Shown: piece by piece, positions 53,560 through 63,394 of the stretch | Numbering within the stretch: the first letter of the stretch is position 1 | Layout: each line of letters opens with the position of its first letter | Assembly (NCBI GenBank): GCA_021776655.1 | Contig: JAJFFK010000002.1 | Span: 153,647-217,646 of the forward strand | DNA: 64,000 nt | Direction of reading: 5' to 3' | Origin: Henriciella sp. | GTDB taxonomy: Bacteria; Pseudomonadota; Alphaproteobacteria; Caulobacterales; Hyphomonadaceae | Program-made: the position numbers and the translations under genes | The notes under the pieces: generated by a model | The model's input: only the letters and a program-made list of their open reading frames with translations | Database searches by the model: none | Told to the model about the DNA's origin: nothing

Positions 53560-55290
53560 TTACAGGCGCGACCCGTTCAGGTCGACATCTGAGTTCTGCC
53601 AAACTGTTTCAAACAGGCGGCGCATTTCGGCGGCCTCGCCGACTTTGTCCTGCGCGTCCAATGCCAGTATCAGACCGGACATTGACCAGCCATTGCGTGG
53701 ATAGGCCTCCAAATCACGTTTGTAGACCGCTTCGGCATCGGCAAACCGGGCATCATCAATCAAGGCTTGGCCCAGGGATTGGCGGGTTGGGTAATACCAG
53801 AACGGCGGCTCTGTATACGGCAATCCATCCTGCAGCTCGACAGCTTTTTGGAAATGGCCAACCGCCTGACGTGTGTCACCGCTCTTCATGGCCATCTCGC
53901 CAAGCAACAGCGCATCAGCAATGTTCAACAACACGCTGGCTGGATAGTCGGCACTGTCAAGAAACTGAATCTGTACACTGTCCTTGAGAGCGGCAAGGGC
54001 TGTCCGCTCGGCCATTGCTCCGTCCATATCACCGGTATTTGCCATCGCCAGACCCCGCGCATAGTGCCAAATGCCGTTCGAGTAATCGAGGCTTTCCGGG
54101 GGCTGCGGTTCGACCAGAATTTCATCCCAATGACCAAATTGCGCAAGCGCCTGGACAGGAATAGTCTTGAAAAACTCGACCGTCGGGAATTGCTCGATCT
54201 GTTCCAGATGGACGTTGTCAGCAACCTTTCGGGCTGATGTGATCGCCATCTCGCTTTGCCCTGACATGCTGGCTGCAGCCCACAGGAAGTGGATATTGTG
54301 CGGGTAGTATAGCGCCGGGTAAAAGCCTTGCGCGTTGCAGGCGGCGATATAGGCCTCGTCAACACTTGCCGCTTTGATATTTGCGGTTGCCGCATCCTGA
54401 TAACGCCCAACCCGCCAGTAAATATGCGCTGGCATGTGCACGAGATGGCCAGACCCCGGCACCAGATTGGCCAGCTTGTCCGCCTCATCCTCAGCTCGGC
54501 CCGGATCGCTAGAAGCCTCAACCGCATGAATATAAAGATGCAGTGCCAAGGCGTGGTCAGGTTTGCGCGACAGTATACCTTCCAGCGCATTGATCACGTC
54601 GACCGTTTCAGCCTTTGGTTGGCCATCATCTGACCAGTAATTCCACGGCATCGTGTTCATCCAGGCCTCAGCATACATCGCAGCGACGTCATTATCTTCT
54701 GGATAGGTGTCCACCACCTCACCGAGCGCGACAGCATACGCAATATCCAGCGCCGCCCGGTCGGTACTTGGATCGCCGTTATACCGCGTCGCAAGCGCCT
54801 CGATCAGAGCCTGTTCAACCGGCGAGGCAGCCTCGCGTAAAGCCATAGCCTGGTTCACAGCTGCAAAGGCTGCCTGCCGATCACTATCCGACATTACCGC
54901 CTTGCCCTTGCTGGTGACATTGATGTTTGGACCCGTGGCAAGTGCTTCACCCCAGAAGCACATCGCACACTCAGGGTCGAGCCTTTGAGCGGCCTTAAAC
55001 GAGCGGATGCTTTCGGCATGATTGAACCCGAATGCCAGGACCATGCCTTGATCGAAGTAGAGTTGAGCCCCTTCGGAATGGGTTGATATTGGCCGGTGAA
55101 AGTCACCCATATTATCAAATAACGGCGCGCCCGCGCGGACAATCAGTGCCTCACGTGTCTCTTCTACAGCTGGCGCTTCACTTGTCGCTGTCGCCGTATC
55201 GGACTTTGTGACTGGAAATATATTGCTAAAATTTTCGCAACCTGACAGCGCCAATAGCGCTGCAATGGCTGTCATCGTGGATGTCTTCAT
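53560..55290 (-). CDS. TPR-repeat lipoprotein
   Basis: A 576-residue lipoprotein with lipobox LALSGC (Cys 18). Most of the mature protein is helical repeat: FDQGMVLAFGFNHAESIRSF, AALDIAYAVALGEVVDTYPE, and the C-terminal FADAEAVYKRDLEAYPRNGW. Family matches bacterial TPR proteins with an amino-terminal QLYFDQGMVLAFGFNHAESI-type block, of unknown role. It lies between ctpA and the deacetylase gene. Confidence 0.88.
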   Translation of the reverse strand: MKTSTMTAIAALLALSGCENFSNIFPVTKSDTATATSEAPAVEETREALIVRAGAPLFDNMGDFHRPISTHSEGAQLYFDQGMVLAFGFNHAESIRSFKAAQRLDPECAMCFWGEALATGPNINVTSKGKAVMSDSDRQAAFAAVNQAMALREAASPVEQALIEALATRYNGDPSTDRAALDIAYAVALGEVVDTYPEDNDVAAMYAEAWMNTMPWNYWSDDGQPKAETVDVINALEGILSRKPDHALALHLYIHAVEASSDPGRAEDEADKLANLVPGSGHLVHMPAHIYWRVGRYQDAATANIKAASVDEAYIAACNAQGFYPALYYPHNIHFLWAAASMSGQSEMAITSARKVADNVHLEQIEQFPTVEFFKTIPVQALAQFGHWDEILVEPQPPESLDYSNGIWHYARGLAMANTGDMDGAMAERTALAALKDSVQIQFLDSADYPASVLLNIADALLLGEMAMKSGDTRQAVGHFQKAVELQDGLPYTEPPFWYYPTRQSLGQALIDDARFADAEAVYKRDLEAYPRNGWSMSGLILALDAQDKVGEAAEMRRLFETVWQNSDVDLNGSRL

Positions 55291-55408
55291 GTCTGGCTCC
55301 TACCTCAAACGGCTCCGCGCCAAAGGTGACGCGGCCCTGTAACCGCAGGCTCAGACTATCACAGAATTTGAAGCGTGATCAGAAATATTTGATCATACCG
55401 GTCGCGAT

Positions 55409-56731
55409 CTAACCGGCGCGGGGCTCCCGGCTGGCCAATACCCCGCCGCGCTGCAACAGCTCAACCGCCATGTCCAATTGGTAATCATCGCCGGTATAAT
55501 CTTCAGGCGGCATGTCATCGGGCACATGCGGGCGCACCCGGCCATCGCCATTCTCATTGCCCAGAGCGTTTGGCAGATCAGCCTCGGAATAACGCAAAAC
55601 AAGTGCCAAGTCCTCTTCGCTCATTCGGCGCTGGGCCACTTCAACATCTGGCTCAATTCCGGTTGCCTGGATCGAACGACCCGATGGCGTGTAATACCGC
55701 GCTGTGGTCAAACGTATGGCACCGCGATCACCGCCAAGTGGGATCACAGTCTGCACCGAGCCTTTCCCAAAACTGGTTACGCCAAGCACCGTTGCCCGGC
55801 CACGGTCCTGTAAGGCACCGGCAACAATTTCGGAGGCAGAGGCTGAGCCATTATTGACCAGAACGATGATCGGAACATTCCGAAACACTTCCCCTGAGCG
55901 TGCATTATAGCGCGCAATATCACCGGCCCGGCGTCCAATTGTCGAAACAACCTCGCCGCCGGACAGGAATAGGTCGGTGACTGTAATCGCCTGATCCAGC
56001 AGGCCGCCGCCATTATTGCGCAGATCAATCACAATCCCTTGGGGGCGGCTGCCAATCTCTGCCCTGGCTTCATCGGCGGCCTCTTCAAGCAGTTCGGTCG
56101 TGCGCTCATTAAAGGTCGTGATGCGGAAATAGGCGATCCCGTCAGCAACTTCGCGCCAATTCACAGATTTCGGCTTGATCACTTCACGCGTCAGCAACAC
56201 TTCGAACGGCTCAACGCCGCGCCGCAAGATTGTGACGGTCAGGTCTGTCCCGGCCAAGCCGCGCATGTCGCGGACCGCATCAGTCATGTTCAGACCGATA
56301 ATCGGCTTACCATTGATCGCAGAGATAAGGTCGCCAGGTTCAATGCCGGCCCGGCTAGCGGGCGTATCATCCATTGGCGTGACAACTTTGATAAAGCCCT
56401 CATCCATAGTGACCTCAATTCCGAGACCACCATATTCACCCGAGGTCGTGACCTGCATGGCTTCGAAGTCAGCCGGCGACAAGAAGCTTGAATGCGGGTC
56501 GAGTGAGCTCAACATGCCATCAATAGCAGCTTCAATCGCCTCAACCTCATTGATATCTTCAACATAGTCAGCCTTGGCACGCGCTAAAACTTCAGTGAAC
56601 AGATCGAGCTGCTGATACGTCGCCATACGGCTGTCTTGGCGCTTGGCTTCTGGCCAGGCTCCAGCACTTACACCGACAGCTAATCCCCCCATGACCACTC
56701 CAATTGCGGCACCGGTTAGCATGGCTCTCAT
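55409..56731 (-). CDS. ctpA: C-terminal processing protease (S41 peptidase)
   Basis: A 440-residue S41 protease: N-terminal signal/anchor (about 1-25), helical bundle, PDZ domain (about 95-175, PASRAGIEPGDLISAINGKP), and catalytic core with Ser in VNNGSASASEIVAGAL (S298 likely) and Lys323 in SFGKGSVQT. It degrades or trims periplasmic proteins, often peptidoglycan hydrolases. It follows envC on the same strand. Confidence 0.95.
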   Translation of the reverse strand: MRAMLTGAAIGVVMGGLAVGVSAGAWPEAKRQDSRMATYQQLDLFTEVLARAKADYVEDINEVEAIEAAIDGMLSSLDPHSSFLSPADFEAMQVTTSGEYGGLGIEVTMDEGFIKVVTPMDDTPASRAGIEPGDLISAINGKPIIGLNMTDAVRDMRGLAGTDLTVTILRRGVEPFEVLLTREVIKPKSVNWREVADGIAYFRITTFNERTTELLEEAADEARAEIGSRPQGIVIDLRNNGGGLLDQAITVTDLFLSGGEVVSTIGRRAGDIARYNARSGEVFRNVPIIVLVNNGSASASEIVAGALQDRGRATVLGVTSFGKGSVQTVIPLGGDRGAIRLTTARYYTPSGRSIQATGIEPDVEVAQRRMSEEDLALVLRYSEADLPNALGNENGDGRVRPHVPDDMPPEDYTGDDYQLDMAVELLQRGGVLASREPRAG

Positions 56732-56755
56732 CAGTGTTCTCCTAAATCTGCAGCG

Positions 56756-57961
56756 CTAGCTGCCTCTCATCCATTGCGCAGGGTCAGTCGGCTTTCCGTC
56801 TTTCCTGACTTCCATATAGAGTTCAGGCTCTGGATTTGCACGGTTTTGCATGCGTGCGACCGGTTCTCCTCGCTTCACAACCTGACCGACGCCGACATAG
56901 GCCTCGTCCATTCCGCTCAGAAGAACATGGTAGCCATCAGATGTCGAAATAATCAAGAGCTGACCGTAAGTCCGAAACGGTCCGGCAAATTCAATCCGAC
57001 CATCAACCGGCGCGGCAACTTGCGCCTGCGCACGGGTGGCAATCGCCGTACCTTCCGATTTTGCACCGCCGCTCATCCTGTCTCCCCATTGCCGGATGAT
57101 GCGTCCGGCAGCAGGCCGAGTGCCCAAAGCGCCTGTCGCCATCACTGCCGGGCGTGAAACTTCGGGTCGGCTCAGACCGGTATTTGGAGATAAGGACGCA
57201 TATTGCAATACCGGCTTGGTTCCGGGCGCGTCTGGGGCGCGAGCTTCAAGTGCCGCCAACAGTCCGCGCACAGTCTCTGCTTCACGGCCCAACAGTTCAG
57301 CCCGCGTTCTCAGAGCCGCCGCGTGGCCGCTGACATCCTCAAAAGCCGCGCGCCGGATCGCCGTCATCTGGACAATCTCGGCCTGCTTCAAACTCAGCGC
57401 AGCCTCGGCCGTTTCAAGTCTTGCCTGCTCCCCAGCCTCCATCCGTTCCAGCTTGCGCAATTGGTCAATTTCTTGTCCCAGCAAGGTTGTGCGCGCTTTC
57501 AGCCGCGGGGTGACATCGCCCATGATGATCGCCGACCGGACCGCAGCATTTGCATCCCCTGCCGAGGCCAGCAACGCAGGCGGCTGATGTCGCCCTGACA
57601 CGACCAATGATGCCATCAATGTCTCAAGCGCATCCTCACCTTCCAGCATGTCCCGCCGCGCTGCGCCAAGCCGAGCTCGCAATGTCAGGAGCTTCAGTTC
57701 CGATGCAGTTGCCTGCTCTTCGCGCCTGCGGCTTTCCATTGCAGCGGCAATCAGATCGCGCTCCAGCCCAGCAAGATCAGACACTGCCGCCCCTTCGGCT
57801 GTCTCCAATGCCTGCAACTGCGCAATCATCTGCGCCCGTTCAGCCTCTAGCGCGTCAAGCTCATCACGCGACACATCACCATTGGCAGCAATGACTGGCA
57901 GTGCGCCGGCCAAAACCAGCCCAGCTACAACAGCCATACGAAAGGAAAACCGTGACCACAT
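56756..57961 (-). CDS. envC: EnvC-like murein hydrolase activator with degenerate LytM domain
   Basis: A 401-residue protein: signal peptide (about 1-26), long coiled coil (about 30-250), then M23/LytM-like domain (about 300-395). The zinc-binding HxH of active M23 enzymes is replaced by ELYMEVRKDG, so it should not hydrolyse peptidoglycan itself. That matches EnvC, which activates amidases under FtsEX control. It begins the envC-ctpA series. Confidence 0.88.
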   Translation of the reverse strand: MWSRFSFRMAVVAGLVLAGALPVIAANGDVSRDELDALEAERAQMIAQLQALETAEGAAVSDLAGLERDLIAAAMESRRREEQATASELKLLTLRARLGAARRDMLEGEDALETLMASLVVSGRHQPPALLASAGDANAAVRSAIIMGDVTPRLKARTTLLGQEIDQLRKLERMEAGEQARLETAEAALSLKQAEIVQMTAIRRAAFEDVSGHAAALRTRAELLGREAETVRGLLAALEARAPDAPGTKPVLQYASLSPNTGLSRPEVSRPAVMATGALGTRPAAGRIIRQWGDRMSGGAKSEGTAIATRAQAQVAAPVDGRIEFAGPFRTYGQLLIISTSDGYHVLLSGMDEAYVGVGQVVKRGEPVARMQNRANPEPELYMEVRKDGKPTDPAQWMRGS

Positions 57962-58017
57962 AAAGCCAACTATGCCACGCTTTGGGTGAGCGAGGCATTA
58001 ACATGTTCAGTTACAGT

Positions 58018-58755
58018 CTACTCAATCGTAAACGATTCAGCATTCGTGACCTCAAACATCGTTCGCCAAAACTCGATTAATTTAGCTTTCGGCAGATCAT
58101 AAGAGCGCCGGGGAACGATCCTGACCAGAATATCGATCCCTTCCAGCTTTGGTTTCTCACTGGCAAAACGGGTCTGCTCCACCGTTTCAAACGCCAATCC
58201 GGAATTGTAGTGAGATAGATTTTCAGAGTTTTGAATGAGGTCCGATATCATGATGATCCGTCGTTTTGCCACCTGCTCCGAAAAGTCAGCTCGGTCAGAA
58301 ATACCGATCAATGCCTCAATCAATGGAGATGATGGTTGCGACGTTTCGGCTAGCAATTCGACGACTGCGTCTTGCAGCGGAATAGCAAACAGCTTGTCAA
58401 ACCGCCCGGCGATCATCTTGGGGTTATCCGTCCAGCCATTTGACATTGCACCGGGTGAACACATTGAGAAGACTTCAACCGGCTCGTACGGATTATCAGA
58501 CCGCAAGCCCAGAACTGTGAACGCGCCATAGCGGTCAAGATTGCGGCTTTCTTCCTTTAACAGGCGCTGGACCCACTCGACATCTTGAACTGTAAATGGG
58601 TCAGATTGGTCAATCAGAACAATCCTGTGCTGCACCACCACACCATCTGTCCGACACCCATTCTGATCAATCGATTTTGGCTGCAATAATCCATAGAAGA
58701 TACCAACGCCGATGAATGCGATGAGCAAAAGACCGCTAAAAATTTTCCACTTCAT
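58018..58755 (-). CDS. Membrane-anchored VWA-like protein of a two-gene module (245 aa)
   Basis: A 245-residue protein with one N-terminal membrane segment (about 4-25); the rest is soluble and presumably periplasmic. It looks like a divergent VWA fold: HRIVLIDQSDPFT (D-x-S-type metal-site strand), later RIIMISDLIQNSENLSHYN. Base composition is lower in GC than the surrounding genes. It follows the 550-aa coiled-coil membrane protein gene by 53 bases on the same strand. I recognise no named family. Confidence 0.7.
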   Translation of the reverse strand: MKWKIFSGLLLIAFIGVGIFYGLLQPKSIDQNGCRTDGVVVQHRIVLIDQSDPFTVQDVEWVQRLLKEESRNLDRYGAFTVLGLRSDNPYEPVEVFSMCSPGAMSNGWTDNPKMIAGRFDKLFAIPLQDAVVELLAETSQPSSPLIEALIGISDRADFSEQVAKRRIIMISDLIQNSENLSHYNSGLAFETVEQTRFASEKPKLEGIDILVRIVPRRSYDLPKAKLIEFWRTMFEVTNAESFTIE

Positions 58756-58808
58756 TCCTGAAACTCCGAGGATTGTAATTGCGTCACGACAACTGTTCTC
58801 CTGCGGTC

Positions 58809-60425
58809 TTAGCTGGCAGGGTGTTCAGTCTGATCGGCCACATTGCGACTCGATCGATCATCCGTCTCATTGGCTTTTTGCCGTATATCCTGGATCGCTT
58901 TATCTTCCCGGGTCTCAACCTCAACCAAAGCGTCTTTTGTGCTCGCATACTGGTTTTCCATCCATAATTCAATCAGTTCAATTTCCTTGATATTGTCAGC
59001 TAACTCAGACGCGACAAGCTGTGCTTGTTGTTGAACATCTTCAATATTGACAGCATCATAGCTGGCTTCGAGCCTATCTTCGAAATAGGCTGGAGCCAAT
59101 CCAACTCGTGGCGATTTCCGTTTCATCAACCGCCGTCTTGTACGAGCATTTATCTCTCGATAAAAACTGATATGTTCATTCGCTTCACGCGATACTTTCT
59201 TCTGAAAATGCTCTGCCGTGTTAAATTGCTCCTTGATGAATACGAGCACTTTGTCAGTCGCATCGCGAGCTGCTGACAATGCCGTTTTGGCCGCCGCCAA
59301 TTCAACGCGCCAGCCGGCAAAGACATTCCGCAGGACCGCTCGATTTACTGTAACCAACACGCGATGAGCTTCCCGGCGCTTGCGCCGCTTCAGCCAATAT
59401 CCACCAAAACCAGGGTAACGGTCACTAAATCCATAAATGCCCTCATAGGTCGCAAGCGAAAATACAATCAATCCAAGTCCGAGTAGGATTAGCGCCGGGA
59501 GTGTCTCAAGGTTAAATGGATTTGGAAACATTTCAGACGCGACCAAGGATGGGGAAATCTGTTCAAGCGAGAATTCTGCAGTCGATCCACTTTCTTCCAA
59601 CGTGCGCATCAACTGTTCCGTGTGATCGCGAAAATGGGCAACGAAGAAATTCAAAGCCAAGCCAAGCAATCCAAAAACACTCGCGATTGCAATCCCCACG
59701 CGTTTTCGCCATTTATCATGATGGAAAAAATTGCGAACCCCAACACCGCCCGCAACCAAGCCAAGCGCGACATTGAAGAAACTCAATGCAAACGCGATCA
59801 GAAGCCCACCGACGAAACCTTGCGCGCTTGCCCCCATGAACAGCATACCATTCAGAATACCTTCAACCAAAAAAGCGATGAGCAGAATCGTAATCGGCCG
59901 AAAGACGTCGTCTGGAACGATAGCATCACGCTTGGTAAGATCGTGCTCATGCCGAAAGACCGCCAATTGCTCTTCAGCGACATGATATTTATCGCGCCGA
60001 TCTTGTAGTTCATTTCCCATATCATCGAGATACCCCTTAATGAGAGTCTCCATCTTTCCGGTGATGTTTTCCGAAACAATCGGAGTTGGCTTGAGGTCTA
60101 TCAGGGTGTTCTTTGCGACTGTCTTTTGACGATCAATCCACGCACTTGCTTTGGCATTTCTAGCTTGGCGCATATCTTCAACGCGCGCCTCGCGGGTCGC
60201 TCGATTGTGCAAACTGCCATCTGTTGGTGGCTCATCCCGCTTGCCGTCATGCTTGGCAAGGCGCTTGGTGCGCCATCTCGAAAAGCGTAATTCGGACGCA
60301 TCCTTTTTGCGTCCAAGCGGCACAGCCACTTTCAAACGGGCCTCGGTATTGGTAAATGGCAGCTTATACGCAATCTCCGCAGAGATTCCCGCTGCTGTAT
60401 CGTCCCCAGCCATTGCTGTCCTCAT
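58809..60425 (-). CDS. Four-span membrane protein with large coiled-coil cytoplasmic domain
   Basis: About 538 residues from ATG 60425 (alternatives 60470 and 60413; the latter has GAGGA upstream). Layout: a basic, polar N-terminal region of ~170 residues; three clustered membrane segments (about 176-200, 203-230, 242-262); a periplasmic loop; a fourth segment (about 309-332); then ~200 residues of charged helix (FIKEQFNTAEHFQKKVSREA, QQQAQLVASELADNIKEIEL) ending in a polar tail. No known domain. It is lower in GC than its neighbours. Together with the VWA-like gene it forms a self-contained unit. Confidence 0.75.
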   Translation of the reverse strand: MRTAMAGDDTAAGISAEIAYKLPFTNTEARLKVAVPLGRKKDASELRFSRWRTKRLAKHDGKRDEPPTDGSLHNRATREARVEDMRQARNAKASAWIDRQKTVAKNTLIDLKPTPIVSENITGKMETLIKGYLDDMGNELQDRRDKYHVAEEQLAVFRHEHDLTKRDAIVPDDVFRPITILLIAFLVEGILNGMLFMGASAQGFVGGLLIAFALSFFNVALGLVAGGVGVRNFFHHDKWRKRVGIAIASVFGLLGLALNFFVAHFRDHTEQLMRTLEESGSTAEFSLEQISPSLVASEMFPNPFNLETLPALILLGLGLIVFSLATYEGIYGFSDRYPGFGGYWLKRRKRREAHRVLVTVNRAVLRNVFAGWRVELAAAKTALSAARDATDKVLVFIKEQFNTAEHFQKKVSREANEHISFYREINARTRRRLMKRKSPRVGLAPAYFEDRLEASYDAVNIEDVQQQAQLVASELADNIKEIELIELWMENQYASTKDALVEVETREDKAIQDIRQKANETDDRSSRNVADQTEHPAS

Positions 60426-60429
60426 AAAT

Positions 60430-60452
60430 AACTCTTTCTTAACCAAAGAGTT
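60430..60452 (-). promoter_or_regulatory. Inverted repeat in the leader of the membrane module
   Basis: Perfect arms AACTCTTT and AAAGAGTT around seven bases, directly upstream of ATG 60425. It could be an operator or an RNA hairpin over the ribosome site. It is the only such symmetry near the start of the two-gene unit. Confidence 0.4.
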
Positions 60453-60497
60453 AAAACCCAGAGATTGCAAGACAAACTTCTTTTTATTTTCGGTCAG

Positions 60498-61493
60498 TTA
60501 AACCAGTCCTGCTTTCAGCAAGTCATGCATGTGCAAGATACCAACCGGGTGGCTGTCTTGATCGAGAACGATCAATTGCGTGATGCGTTTTTCATTCATC
60601 AGCGCCAAGGCTTGGCTGGCAAGTGTACCGGGCAGGACGGTCAGGGGGGCTCGGGTCATTGCTTGCCCAATCGTTTCAGCGGCAACACCGCTGGTGACCA
60701 GACGGCGAATATCGCCATCGGTGACCATGCCCGCCAGGCGCGCACCAGGCGGCATTGACCGCGCATCCTTGGCACAGGTTTCGAGCACGATCAGGCACCC
60801 CAATCCACCTTCAGACAGCACAATCAACGCCTCTTTGACCGGTGTGCTTTCAGCGCAAAACGGGAGGTTTTCCCCACGCGTCATGAGGTCACCAACGGTT
60901 CGCAACATCGCCCCAAGCTTGCCGCCGGGATGAAATATCTTGAAGTCATCACCGGTGAACCCGCGTGCCTCAAGCACCGCAACCGCCAGCGCATCGCCGA
61001 GCGTCATGCTCAGTGTCGTGCTCGTCGTCGGCGCGCGCGTTTCAGCGCAGGCCTCGGGTGCGTCGGGGATTGTCAGGCAGATATCCGCAGCCTGGCCAAG
61101 CGCCGAGCTCTCGATTGCTGTAATGGCAATCAGGGGCACTGAAAATCGCCGCGAATAGGCAATCATGTCTGACAATTCCTTGGTCTCACCCGATCTAGAT
61201 AAGGCAATGATCACGTCTCCGCTGGCGATCATGCCGAGATCACCATGACTGGCTTCGGTGGGGTGAATATAGAGGCTCGGCGTGCCCGTAGAGGCCATGG
61301 TTGAGGCGATCTTGCGCGCCACATGACCACTCTTGCCAACCCCGGCCAGAACCACACGGCCAGTCGCGATCAAACACATTTCGACGGCCTCGACGAAAGC
61401 GCTGCCAAGCGCCTCACTAAGCTGAGTTAGCGCGTCACGCTCAATGTCGATTACGCGGCGTCCTGACGCCAATATGGTTGTCGTTTCTGTCAC
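60498..61493 (-). CDS. kdsD: Arabinose-5-phosphate isomerase
   Basis: A 331-residue KpsF/GutQ-type protein starting at GTG 61493, supported by AAAGGGA upstream. A SIS sugar-isomerase domain (VLAGVGKSGHVARKIASTMA, ALSRSGETKELSDMI) is followed by two CBS domains (LMTRGENLPFCAEST and MTRAPLTVLPGTLASQAL). It converts ribulose-5-phosphate to arabinose-5-phosphate for Kdo in lipopolysaccharide. The start lies 5 bases after the stop of the hypothetical gene. Confidence 0.93.
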   Translation of the reverse strand: MTETTTILASGRRVIDIERDALTQLSEALGSAFVEAVEMCLIATGRVVLAGVGKSGHVARKIASTMASTGTPSLYIHPTEASHGDLGMIASGDVIIALSRSGETKELSDMIAYSRRFSVPLIAITAIESSALGQAADICLTIPDAPEACAETRAPTTSTTLSMTLGDALAVAVLEARGFTGDDFKIFHPGGKLGAMLRTVGDLMTRGENLPFCAESTPVKEALIVLSEGGLGCLIVLETCAKDARSMPPGARLAGMVTDGDIRRLVTSGVAAETIGQAMTRAPLTVLPGTLASQALALMNEKRITQLIVLDQDSHPVGILHMHDLLKAGLV

Positions 61494-61497
61494 CAAT

Positions 61498-62088
61498 CTA
61501 TCCCTTTGCCCACAGGCCATTGCGGCGCAACTCGACAGCCTTGATCTCAACAGACCGTGACCCGAACGGCACGACGGGTCTGATCGCGAGATAATCGTAG
61601 GCCACAGCGTCCTGCAACAGTCTTTCCGGAACCCTATATTCAAACGTGTAGGCTTGCCACTCTGGGGTCAAATCAAACCGCCTCCAGCCTGAATTTCCGG
61701 CGTTTCCGGTCGAGTAATTGGCTTCGAAGGCACCGCCCTCATCGCGGCTTCGTGCGGTGACCGTGACCGTCAGGTTTTGACCCGAATAAGCCACTTCAAG
61801 ATCGGCAGCGAGAGTGAAATGAGGATTGCCCTGAGGATTATCCCCCAAGGCCCCTACGATCGCCGTGATTTTCAAGACGCTGTCATCTCTCAGATCAAGC
61901 TGCGCCTCACCGCCCGCAACCATTCGGCATAAATCTCGCCCGCTAATTGTCGCCGTCGAATAGTCAGCCGGACCATCAGCGCCGCCGACCGGCCCGCATT
62001 GAGGTCTGCGACTGCCAATAACCATCGAACTGCCAACCATAGCCAGGGTGACGCCGAACGCTAATGCGAAAAACAAACGGTCGTTCAA
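61498..62088 (-). CDS. Hypothetical exported protein (196 aa)
   Basis: A protein of about 196 residues. I place the start at TTG 62088 (LNDRLFFALAFGV), because GGAG lies 9-12 bases upstream and a hydrophobic N-terminal segment follows. The rest is beta-rich (LTVTVTARSRDEGG, WRRFDLTPEWQAYTFEYRVP), resembling a carbohydrate-binding jelly-roll. Two cysteines are near the start of the mature part. Just ahead of kdsD; an envelope polysaccharide role is only a guess. Confidence 0.6.
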   Translation of the reverse strand: MNDRLFFALAFGVTLAMVGSSMVIGSRRPQCGPVGGADGPADYSTATISGRDLCRMVAGGEAQLDLRDDSVLKITAIVGALGDNPQGNPHFTLAADLEVAYSGQNLTVTVTARSRDEGGAFEANYSTGNAGNSGWRRFDLTPEWQAYTFEYRVPERLLQDAVAYDYLAIRPVVPFGSRSVEIKAVELRRNGLWAKG

Positions 62089-62231
62089 CTCTGCAGCTCC
62101 TGCTTGATCGATTGTGTTCTGACACGTTCCGGGTGGAAATCGTGGCTGCCCTCTGATAGCAACGCGTTTCACCAAGCGCGAGACCAAATCTGCCGCGCAC
62201 CTGCGGATAAATCACTTACAATGGATTGCCG

Positions 62232-62945
62232 ATGCCAACCCTCGTCCTGACCCGCCATGGCCAAAGCCAATGGAATCTTGAAAATCGCTTCACCGGATGG
62301 TGGGACGCAGACCTAACCCCGCAAGGCGAAGCTGAAGCTGCCAGAGGCGGTGAATGCCTCGTCGCAGCGGGAGTTGAACCCGTGCGGGCGTTCACCTCAT
62401 ACCAGACCCGCGCCATCCGCACCTTGTGGATCAGCCTGCTGAAAATGGACCGCGCCTGGTTGCCGGTTGAGAAGCACTGGCGCCTGAATGAACGCCACTA
62501 TGGCGGCCTGACCGGTCTCGACAAAGCCGAGACAGCGGCCAAACATGGCAAGGATCAGGTCCATATCTGGCGTCGGTCTTATGATATCCCGCCGCCGCCA
62601 ATGGCCGCTGATAGCCCGTTCGGTCTCGCTGGCGATCCACGTTATGACGGCGTGCCTGTGCCAAAAGCTGAAAGCCTGAAACTGACACTGGAACGGGTAT
62701 TGCCATATTGGATCAGTACCATCGCACCGGTTCTGAATGCCGACGAAGACACGATCATCTCAGCCCACGGCAACTCGCTCCGGGCCTTGGTCAAACATCT
62801 GTTCAACGTGCCGGACGAGACGATTACCAGCCTTGAAATCCCAACCGGAAATCCCTTGGTACTCGAGCTGGATGCCGAGCTGAAACCGATCTCCGCCCGC
62901 TATCTTGATGAAGACCGCGCCCGGGACATACCTGACCTGCCATGA
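62232..62945 (+). CDS. gpmA: 2,3-bisphosphoglycerate-dependent phosphoglycerate mutase
   Basis: A 237-residue dPGM: LVLTRHGQSQWNLENRFTGW with phospho-acceptor His9, LNERHYGGLTGLDKAE, and ISAHGNSLRALVKHL. It interconverts 3- and 2-phosphoglycerate in glycolysis. Start ATG 62232 fits the family. It overlaps the deaminase gene by 4 bases (ATGA). Confidence 0.96.
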   Translation: MPTLVLTRHGQSQWNLENRFTGWWDADLTPQGEAEAARGGECLVAAGVEPVRAFTSYQTRAIRTLWISLLKMDRAWLPVEKHWRLNERHYGGLTGLDKAETAAKHGKDQVHIWRRSYDIPPPPMAADSPFGLAGDPRYDGVPVPKAESLKLTLERVLPYWISTIAPVLNADEDTIISAHGNSLRALVKHLFNVPDETITSLEIPTGNPLVLELDAELKPISARYLDEDRARDIPDLP

Positions 62946-63394
62946 CCGTGCATCGCCGACATATGACGCGAGCGTTGGACTTGGCGCAGGCACAGCATGG
63001 CCGCACCGGCTCTAATCCAGCGGTCGGCTGCGTTATTCTCGACGATGAGGGCCGACGACTTTCGGAAGGTGCCACCGGCGATGGTGGCCGCCCACATGCC
63101 GAACAGATTGCCTTGCAAAGCCTCGCCCTCGGCGCAGCCTCCGGCGGCACCGCTTATGTCACGCTGGAACCCTGCCGCGAGCGCTCGACGGATGAGGCGG
63201 CCTGCTCGCAGCGCCTCATCGACGCCGGGCTTGAACGCGTCTTTATCGCAACCCTCGACCGGCATCCGAAAGGCAGTGGTGGCCTCGATCGGCTACGCGC
63301 AGCCGGGGTAAAGACTGAAACAGGCTTGCTGCAAGAGGAAGCTGACGCCCTGTACACGGACTTCTTCACGCGCTTGAGGTTTGCCTCGCGCTAA
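62942..63394 (+). CDS. RibD-like cytidine/deoxycytidylate deaminase family protein
   Basis: A 150-residue zinc deaminase. HAEQIALQSL and LEPCRERSTDEAACSQRL give the His/Glu and the two Cys ligands; HRRHMTRALDLAQAQHGRTGSNPAVGCVI is the RibD deaminase start. A reductase domain is absent, so it is the deaminase part only. The last residues (RFASR) and the stop are encoded by the first family C repeat, so the native end may have been altered. Confidence 0.85.
   Translation: MTVHRRHMTRALDLAQAQHGRTGSNPAVGCVILDDEGRRLSEGATGDGGRPHAEQIALQSLALGAASGGTAYVTLEPCRERSTDEAACSQRLIDAGLERVFIATLDRHPKGSGGLDRLRAAGVKTETGLLQEEADALYTDFFTRLRFASR

Noticed and set aside
60430..60460. Possible CtrA box (TTAA-N-TTAA) upstream of the membrane module
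   Set aside because: The spacing is 8 bases, not the required 7, and the symmetry is better explained by the AACTCTTT/AAAGAGTT inverted repeat.
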